Source of the DNA: Heliocidaris tuberculata
Lineage: Eukaryota; Echinodermata; Echinoidea; Camarodonta; Echinometridae
Assembly: GCA_025618425.1 (NCBI GenBank)
Contig: CM046846.1
Span: forward strand, 35,031,363 to 35,095,362
DNA: 64,000 bases
Direction: 5' to 3'
Part shown: piece by piece, positions 56,770-64,000 of the stretch
How the letters are laid out: each line of letters begins with the position of its first letter
How positions within the stretch are numbered: the first letter of the stretch is position 1
Translations under genes and position numbers: made by a program
Notes under the pieces: model-generated
Told to the model about the DNA's origin: nothing
Seen by the model: the letters and a program-made list of their open reading frames with translations, nothing else
Database searches by the model: none

Positions 56770-57147
56770 TAATTGTTTTTGTTATACATTATCATTTTAA
56801 ATTAAGAGCATGCAGTAGCTTTTGGTACTAGCATATCCATCAGAAAGTCGGATGGAGCCGATATACACAACACCCTTATTTCCTGCTACATAGAAAAAAA
56901 ATAATAAACAGAATTTTTAAAGCATACAGTAGCTGTATTAACATCACCATTTACATATGGTTCCCCTGGCTTTCCATATACTCGTCTCCAATGCCATGAT
57001 CAGTGGTGACCTCCAATGTCATAGCAAGAATGCCTTATCATTCTCCACATTCACATGCGACAGTAGTGGATCATATTTCACTCCCATATTCATGAATATC
57101 TGGATACACCACTGTCATACTTTGAACCTCTGAGCACAGTCACTCGC
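56770..57147. other. Spacer upstream of copy B, nothing recognised
   Basis: ~380 bp AT-rich spacer without TIRs or coding homology. Confidence 0.5.
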
Positions 57148-57154
57148 TATATAT
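57148..57154 (+). promoter_or_regulatory. TATA-like box, copy B
   Basis: TATATAT 42 nt upstream of the copy B ATG at 57196, mirroring the arrangement at copy A. Confidence 0.5.
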
Positions 57155-57195
57155 GTGAGGCTCTAGTTATATACAAAGATCAAGTCTCTTTAGTC

Positions 57196-57624
57196 ATGTT
57201 CGGCAAGATGGCGATCCGTTCAATAGGAAGTCTGCAAACTATGTTAGGGTATAAACATGTCACTAGCGTGCAACTAGTTGCTAGAATGGCATCACGCAAC
57301 CAGTCGACAATTCCACTCGTTACAGCCGATGAATGGTGGGGAAAGTGTAAGAAAGTCGATGTTTTGGGTGAGAAGATGTCATATTACGACTCTGATCCCC
57401 AAAACAGCAGCAGTAAGCACGCAGTAGTATTCCTTCACGGTAACCCGACGTCTTCGTATCTGTGGAGGAATGTAATACCACGCGTAGAACCCATCGCTCG
57501 ATGTCTTGCTCCAGATCTCATTGGGCAGGGACGTTCCAACAAACTGGCCAACCATTCATACCGATTCGTAGACCACTACAGCTACCTGTCTGCTTGGTTT
57601 GACTCTGTCAACCTACCACAAAAG
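57196..57624 (+). CDS. Luciferase-like copy B, exon 1
   Basis: 143 residues ending SVNLPQK, donor GTTGTA (weak). Nearly identical to copy A from [11 protein letters not shown] to SVNLP, but the N-terminal ~45 residues differ and are seven residues shorter, as expected of a leader under weak constraint. Confidence 0.92.
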
Positions 57625-60600
57625 GTTGTAAAATTGTTTCTTTTTAAAGCAAACTTGGACCATACACTAAACGCAAGAATTGGTATTAATGTTTGTCTTG
57701 GATATTTTCTGATTCTGTCAATAGAACCCAAAGAGAGTTCACTAGGAAGTCTTAAACAGAGTCCTTTCCGGAATTTCAGAATATTGAAAGGAGGAGATTT
57801 TTGCTTTTTCATTTGGCGCATGATCAAGGAAAACAATCAGTCAGCTTTAATACTGAAGATCATTTTAAAACCTAAAATGATTTCCAAATCTTAACACAGT
57901 GGCGGATCTACGGGGGGGGGGGGGTTTAGGGGGTTTAAAACCCCCCCCCCCTTGGGCTGCCAAGTAAACATTTAATGTGCATAGGAAAACCAAAAAAAAA
58001 AGAGAAAAAATTGAGCATGCAAGTATGCTTAAAATCGCAAGCTGGCAACCCTAAAAATGAAAAATCTCCCAAGTGGGAGGGGGGTATCCCCCCTCCCACA
58101 CCCTCCCCCCTCGCATGCTTCGCTCGCTCGCAATACCTAGCTCAGCCCCTCAAACCCCCCCCCCCCCTTGGAAAAATGCTAGATCCGCCCCTGTAACATA
58201 CAATTTGCTGAATTGGAATGATTTTTTTTTAATTCGGAAATATGAATATTTTTACATCTTATGGTTGTGGAATGGAAAGATAAACTAATATAAAACTCAA
58301 TTCAATTCAATTTAAAGACATTTATTTCCAACTTTTCAATATACAAATTAATAAATGAGCAAAATAATGTACATATATTTTGAACAAAAAATATGACAAA
58401 ATATACACTAATGTCATACATACATAGTTGGAGGACACACCTCTAAAAGCAAAAGCTTGGGGCGAGGGTGCCCTTAGTACATAATACATTATTACATAAT
58501 AAATATATAAAAAGAAAATAGCTACATACAAAAAAAGAAAGAGACCTCTGAGCTTAATTGGAGGGGAAAAGGGAGAGGAGAAAAGAAAAGAAAAAGAAGG
58601 GGAAAGAGGAAAAAGAGGGGGAGAATGGAGGTGCAACGTGAGAATTGTACGGAAAAGAGAAATATTCACGAAGAGGCAGAGAGAAGAAAGAATAGAGAGA
58701 ATAGATACAACGGAGGGTGTGGAAGTGTCTTAAACCATATTATTTGTAAGATGAAGTGAAATATTTTTTCATCCTTCTTGAGAAGCTAGCGAGAGATGCG
58801 GAGTATTTTATTGTGTCAGGGATAACGTTCCACAGCTTGGGTCCTGAGTACCGGATATTATGTTGGAATAATAGGGTTCTGTGCTTGGGTAGATGGATGT
58901 GATTTGCGTGTCTGGTTTCGTATTTATGAATCGTAGAATTTAATTTGAAAAGATTACAAAATTCTTCAGGAAATAAATTGTTTGTACATCTGTACATAAA
59001 AATGCTTTGTTGATGTTTATTTATATCGGTAGATTTTAGTATGTTAAATTGTTTGAACAAATGGTCGACGTGACACCGGGGAGCAGTACCTGTAGTTATA
59101 CGAATTATTTTCTTTTGTAGAGTGATTAGTTTTTGCAATTTGGAGGTTGTAGAGTTCCCCCAGGCCAGGTTGCAGTATGATAGATATGGTAGAATAAGAG
59201 AGTTGTAAAGCATACGGAGGATGTTGTTTGGTAAAATGTGCCGCAGTCTAGAAATGATGCCAATGTTTTTAGAGACTTTGTTTTCTGTTTCAAGAATATG
59301 TTTTTTCCAAGATATAGAACTGTCGATGTGCACACCTAGAAATTTTGTGTTTTCAACTCTAGATAGTAGTACGTTGTCGAGATATATGGAAATGCTGTCT
59401 AAATCAATGTTTTTATTGTTGTGAAAAATCATATAGTTGCTTTTTTTTTAGATTGACGGACAATTTATTAGCCTTAAACCACTCGCATACAAGGCTTAGC
59501 TGTTGATTAACATTACTGCACAGTGAGGTAAGATTTGATCCGCTACATAAAATATTCGTGTCGTCGGCATAAAGAACAAAAGTTAATGTTGCTGTTGATT
59601 TGAAGATGTCGTTTATATAAAGAATAAAAAGTAATGGACCAAGCAACGACACTTGAGGTACACCACATGTGGGTTCCATGACATTTGCTCCTGCGACAAT
59701 TGCTCCGGTCTAACTTTGCCATGTTAGACCTAAACCTAAACCTAACCCTAACCCTAACCCTAATCCTAATCTTCACATTGTCCTTAACAAAAAACCAAAT
59801 CATGACCTTGACCTTAACCTTTGACCTTTCAAGATATGGACGGAGGAGCAAATGTCGCAGGAGCAAATGTCGTGTTACCCACATGTGATATTACTCATAT
59901 TTGAGAAAACCGAGTCAATTTTAGTACACTGGAGGCGATTTCTAAGATAACTGGCAAACCAGTCGTGTGCTATGCCACGGATTCCATACATGTAAAGTCT
60001 TTTTAGTAGAATTGAGTGATTAATGGTATCGAAGGCTTTCGATAAGTCTATAAAGATTCCAATTGAATATTGATTTTTTTCAAATGAGTCAATTATATCG
60101 TTTGTTAGTTTAGATAATGCCATAGCTGTAGAAAAATTTTGGCGGAATCCAAATTGGTTTTTGTAAATAATGTCATGTTTAACAAGAAATTCGTAAGTCC
60201 TGGTGTATACAATGCGTTCAAGAAATTTAGAAAAAACTGATAGAACAGATATTGGCCTGTAGTTAGTAAGCTGTCTTTTGTCCCCAGTCTTAAATATGGG
60301 TGTGACTCTAGCGATTTTCAGTTGGTCTGGAAAAATCCCTTTATTAAGTGATAAATTGAAAATATGACACAGCGGTTTAGATATATACTGAATCGCACTT
60401 TTAATTACCCTCGGACTGAATTCGTCTAAACCTGCAGATTTATTATTTTCAAACGAGCTGACAATATTACTTATTTCATTTTCATCTGTAGGATATAAAA
60501 ATAGAGAATCATCAGGCGGAATGTTCATGTATGTCCGAAAGTCAGTATTACACTGTGGTATTTTATTAGCAAGAGTGGGACCAATTTTTGTGAAGAAATC

Positions 60601-63600
60601 GTTAAATGAGTTACTTATGGTTAAAGGATCAGCCACAATTTTATCATCAATACTGAAGGCAGTCTCTGGGCATTCATGAACTTTCTTTTTAATAAGGTAG
60701 TTTATGGTATCCCATGTACGTTTAATATTTGATTTATTACGCATGAGTTTGTCTGAGAAATATCTGATCTTTGTCTCCCTGAGGAGTGTCGTAAGTTTAT
60801 TTCGATATTGTTTAAATTGCAACTGGTTTTGATGAGTCGGGTTTTTTAAGTACCACTTGTATAGCTTGTTTTTATGTTTTATATATTGTAATAAACCGTT
60901 TGTCATCCAACATTGTATTTTTTTGTTTTTGTTTCTCTTTTGTATTAGGGGAAAATTTTAATCATACAATTTACGTATTTTTGTTGAGAATGTGTTATAT
61001 GCTAAATTAGGATCCTCATTCATTATGACGTCACTCCAGTCTATGTCTTGGATATCTTTATTAAAGTTCTCGATGTTTTCTTGATTTACAACACGGTAGA
61101 AGCTATCTTGATTTTTTTTCATTCTTGTATTAGATGATTTAATTTTAGATACCTGAAATACTGGTAGGTGGTCAGAGACATTACAAAAGAATAACCCCGA
61201 GTCGATTGGTTCGATTTGATTGGTTATGATGTTATCGATAAGTGTTGCAGTTGATTTTGTAATACGCGATGGTTTATTGATTAACGGATAGCATGAGTTA
61301 CTGTAGAGGACATTTAAAAATTTCATAGATGAGTTTGTGCTGTGTTGCAGGAGGTCAATATTGAAATCACCCATTATGTAAAGTTTCTTATTTTCTCTAG
61401 ATAAACAAGTTAGGAGTTTATCTATGGCATCAGAAAAATCGTCTGGATTTATAGAGGGTGGTTTGTAAATTGTCCCAACTATGGTGTGCTTGTCATCTTC
61501 ATTATGTAATTCTATAAATATTGAGTCACAAAGCGCGTCATCTATACAAATGTCATCTCTTCGAACAAAATTATGATGGTTACGGATATACATTCCAACT
61601 CCACCACCGCGTTTTGCTTGTCTATGTTTAGAAATAAATGAGTAACCCTCCATATTTATTAGAGGGTTATTGTCCTTTAACCATGTTTCGGAAAGGCCGA
61701 TGATATCGAATGGAAAATTTAAAAGGTGGAGGAAGGTTTCAAAGGGATCAAAATTTTTTAAAATGCTACGTACATTAAGGTGCATAGTGGAGAAAAAATC
61801 ATCACTGCCAGTGTATTTTTGAGCAAATTCTTCGATTTGATAGTATTTAGATGTTGCATATGGATAGTCATTAAAAAAATTGTTGTCCGGGTCTATGTTG
61901 GCGTTTCCGATTTGCGTATCTCCTATTTGTGTATCAAATGGGTCAAAGTTAAGATTTCTAACAAGAGCTGGAATATCTAATTGACTCGTATGAGTTGTAT
62001 CTAAATCTTCGACGGACTGAAAAGGAAATGTGTGTCCATAACAATCAGAGCAGATTGATAAACATTCGTTCCAGTTGTTAAGTAGCACGTTATTATTGCA
62101 TATAACTACAGTAAAGCAATGGATTACGTAACGGAGTGGAATTCACGACAGTTGCAAGACTATTCATAAATGTACGTGTAGGAAAGGTCGTTAGCCAAAC
62201 GGTTTGAACGTTGGTAAAGTTTTGGAGTGAGATGGCTGAAGCTATTATGCACAAAAAGTGAACATCCGGTACGTTGCAATCTGTACGAGAAGTAGCAGAG
62301 GGATGAAAAGTAGAAAGAAAAGTACATGTAGGAAGAAGAAGACAGAAAGAAATATGTTGAGAGGGAATGGTGCACCTGCAATGAGAAAGGAAGATAAAGG
62401 AAAGTTAAAGAGTTTACAGATAAGCTCGGCGGTAAAAAAGACAAGACATGATTTGTGAAGAGAAATTCAAAGTACGTAATATAACATGATTTTGTCATCA
62501 TAGGGTCATCATAGGGTCATCATAGGGTCAAATATAAATAAAAGGAATATACGGTATCGGTATGCAATACAGATTTAACCCGATTGAAGATTGTGCACAT
62601 AGTCGTGACAGCTGTCAAATGAGATTATGATATCGACATGAGGTACGATTTTCATCGTACCCTTGTGATAAGGGAAAGAATTTGAGTGATACATCTGTGA
62701 ACGGAGACATTTTCCGTAGGTACTTAATTGCGTATTTTATAATTATGAGGAGTTACAGAATAGATGCAGAGTACTCAACAATACAGTCTTTGTTTACAAA
62801 GGCACATTTGTTACCATAAAATTATATTGTGGAGATAAACAAAAGGAATATACTGTATCGGTATACAATACAGATTTAACCCGATTGAAAATTGTACATG
62901 TGCACACAGTCATGACAGCTGTCAGATGTGATTTATGATATCGACATGGAAATTTGTAGACATGGAAAACTTATATTATTCCCTTAACCTTTTACTCTGT
63001 TTATAAATTTGTTTTTGTTAATGGTCTTCTTTGCCTAATTTTATCAAGATCACGGTTGTATACGTGCTAGATTTTTTCCTCCATTTGAACATAATCTAAT
63101 TAATTATTCTGTGTCCTCTTACATTACTATTTCATATTTCATTTTTCATATTTCATATTTCATACTATACTTTAAAGAAATGTTTTAAAGTATTTATGTA
63201 TTACACTTTATCTTACTGAACTTTTTCATTTTACATTCTTTGTAATATTTTTCTCAGCTTTATCTTAATTTATATTCTTTTCCCATATTTTTCTAAGCAT
63301 AGAATTGTTTTGTTTTTTTGTTTTTTTTTTATATTTGTATTCTTATTTCATCATTCATTGTATTTCATTGTTACATGGTTCCTTTTTAAATCAGCCAAGT
63401 AGCTGAACTGGGCTTTTAACAGGTTTCGATAAATGGATAAAATCAAATCAAATCAAATCAAATTTAAAACATTCAAAGCAATTTAGCGAGAGATTAGCTT
63501 TATTTTTGTTCCTTTTTTTGTTGTGTTGTTGTTACAGCTAAGCATAGTGTGTCATGACTGGGGTTCCGCTCTTGGCTTCCACTGGTCCAATGAGCATAGA

Positions 63601-64000
63601 GACAGACTTGAAGGTCAGTATTATTTTCTTCTACTAGGAATAGTCAATATAACAGAACTTACTACCAAATAATAGGAATATTTTGTTTTGCATTTTCGAT
63701 TTAACTACGGGTCATATAGACTTCTTTTTTTTAAGGGGGGCGTTGGGGATTTCATACCCTTAAAATTTTCAAACATTTTGGCTACACTAGTGTGCAATAT
63801 CACTCCTTGAAGATTGTTCGCAAGTCTGCATCCATAAATTTAAAGACTTCATTTACTAGGAAACCTTGTAACCGTAGTTCACGTTTTCATTAGTTTATCT
63901 CACTTTACTTTCAGACCAACATAAAACAAATCATAATACAACTTAAAACTTTACTATTGTCTTCTTCTTTTTTTCTACAGGTCTCGTTCACATGGAGAGT
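57196..64000 (+). CDS. Renilla-luciferase/haloalkane-dehalogenase-like hydrolase, copy B (3' cut by window)
   Basis: Exons 57196-57624, 63538-63613 and 63981 onward, the same structure and phases as copy A. Residues 1-143 start [19 protein letters not shown] and include [13 protein letters not shown] and [15 protein letters not shown]. Exon 2 gives [20 protein letters not shown]. Exon 3 opens GLVHMES, carrying the acidic Glu, then the window ends. The catalytic His lies outside. Intron 1 is 5.9 kb and contains an antisense LINE. The frame running on past 57624 into the intron is read-through, not protein. Confidence 0.92.
57897..58193. mobile_element. CAGTGGCGGATC hAT-like MITE
   Basis: Left CAGTGGCGGATCTACGGGGG, complement of right CAGGGGCGGATCTAGC. 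Two mirrored G/C runs (57913-57925, 57941-57951 and 58156-58167). TAACA adjoins both edges. Same terminal family as the 50-bp element at 706. Confidence 0.8.
58740..62088 (-). pseudogene. LINE endonuclease/reverse transcriptase, three lesions
   Basis: 62088-60958 is an apurinic-type endonuclease: [65 protein letters not shown]. It ends at a single in-frame TAA (60958-60960), after which the same frame continues. 60906-59875 gives RT motifs [54 protein letters not shown], then a 208-bp MITE splits GVPQ. 59679-59413 continues [30 protein letters not shown]8/A8 slip near 59440 shifts frame into 59432-58740 with [15 protein letters not shown] and [14 protein letters not shown]. Not functional as it stands. 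Confidence 0.92.
59672..59879. mobile_element. 208-bp MITE with telomere-like core, inside the LINE
   Basis: Flanked by 8-bp CACATGTG on both sides (59664-59671, 59880-59887). Termini GGTTCCATGACATTTGCTCC and, on the complement, GGTAACACGACATTTGCTCC. The core at 59729-59770 is CTAAACCTAAACC then CTAACCCTAACCCTAACCC, matching the TTAGGG telomere repeat. A second AGGAGCAAATGTCG unit is duplicated near the right end. Confidence 0.85.
62150..63330. other. Copy B intron 1, unclassified
   Basis: Contains a short TCATAGGGTCA triplication at 62499-62531. It also holds a duplicated segment: TATACGGTATCGGTATGCAA (62549) recurs as TATACTGTATCGGTATACAA (62849), with the following GATTTAACCCGATTGAA also repeated 300 bp apart. 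No coding homology. Confidence 0.55.
63331..63466 (+). mobile_element. LINE 3' tail with (CAAAT)n
   Basis: AGCTGAACTGGGCTTTTAAC, then TTCGATAAATGGATAAAATC and four AAATC units (63440-63463). This is the usual 3' end of an L2/CR1-class LINE in plus orientation. Ends 70 bp before copy B exon 2. Confidence 0.65.
63538..63613 (+). CDS. Luciferase-like copy B, exon 2
   Basis: 76 nt, [20 protein letters not shown] then RDRLEG, with the nucleophile Asp. Acceptor TTACAG, donor GTCAGT. Phase matches exon 3. Confidence 0.93.
63981..64000 (+). CDS. Luciferase-like copy B, exon 3 (start only)
   Basis: The last 20 bases of the window follow TTTCTACAG and encode (G)LVHMES, the acidic catalytic segment. 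The remainder is outside. Confidence 0.88.

Larger units (their letters stand above)
58295..62147 (-). mobile_element. CR1-like LINE, antisense in copy B intron 1
   Basis: A nearly full-length non-LTR retrotransposon on the minus strand: endonuclease then reverse transcriptase, ending in an AATTG-type satellite tail (58298-58312). The 5' limit is uncertain; the frame is open back to a TGA at about 62147. It is broken by an in-frame TAA, a MITE and a frameshift. Confidence 0.88.

Noticed and set aside
57625..57894. Continuation of the luciferase copy B frame past exon 1
   Set aside because: A donor GT follows NLPQK, the matching exon 2 is at 63538, and residues after 57624 have no family similarity.

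Overview
This is an AT-rich, intron-rich animal nuclear sequence, most likely from an echinoderm (sea urchin or close relative). The evidence is: long spliced genes with GT-AG introns; a DDX11 helicase ortholog; histone 3' stem-loops followed by a CTTGAAAGAATT purine box resembling the sea urchin histone downstream element; Renilla-luciferase-type alpha/beta hydrolase genes, a family known from echinoderms and amphioxus; and a dense load of CR1/L2 LINEs, Tc1/mariner, hAT and foldback MITEs. Species identity is inference.

Layout. (1) 1-1188: 5' flank of DDX11 with a 420-bp TAC/TGC trinucleotide array that has captured a 50-bp hAT-like MITE. (2) 1236-33999, + strand: a complete DDX11 (ChlR1) Fe-S DNA helicase gene, reconstructed as 21 coding exons with consistent phases, 2784 nt and 927 residues. 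Its introns are packed with transposons, including a MITE inside a LINE inside a Tc1 element in intron 15. (3) 34000-47605: no recognisable gene; repeats only. (4) 47606-49997, - strand: a complete three-exon Renilla-luciferase/haloalkane-dehalogenase-like gene (346 aa), here called copy A. Its last four codons, stop and likely poly(A) signal come from a MITE end. (5) 49998-57195: a mariner-type foldback element, TTAA-type MITEs, a hAT transposase fossil, and a histone wreck. The wreck comprises two copies of a histone promoter, an out-of-frame H4/H2A chimera broken by a SINE, and two copies of a hammerhead-ribozyme-like motif sitting just before a histone stem-loop. (6) 57196-64000, + strand: a paralogous luciferase-like gene (copy B), divergent from copy A and cut by the window edge in exon 3. 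Its 5.9-kb first intron holds an antisense, inactivated CR1-like LINE, itself broken by a 208-bp MITE carrying telomere-like repeats.

How it fits together. DDX11 is a housekeeping replication/cohesion helicase. The two luciferase-like genes are a divergent tandem pair with the same exon structure and similar TATA-to-ATG spacing, so they arose by duplication with inversion. The histone fragments between them are not functional genes. No prokaryote-style system (operon, CRISPR) is present. The most unusual signals are the MITE-donated C-terminus of luciferase copy A, the paired hammerhead-like motifs next to histone 3' ends, the H4/H2A chimera with a 7SL-like SINE, and tandem ~150-bp arrays carrying nuclear-receptor DR1 sites.
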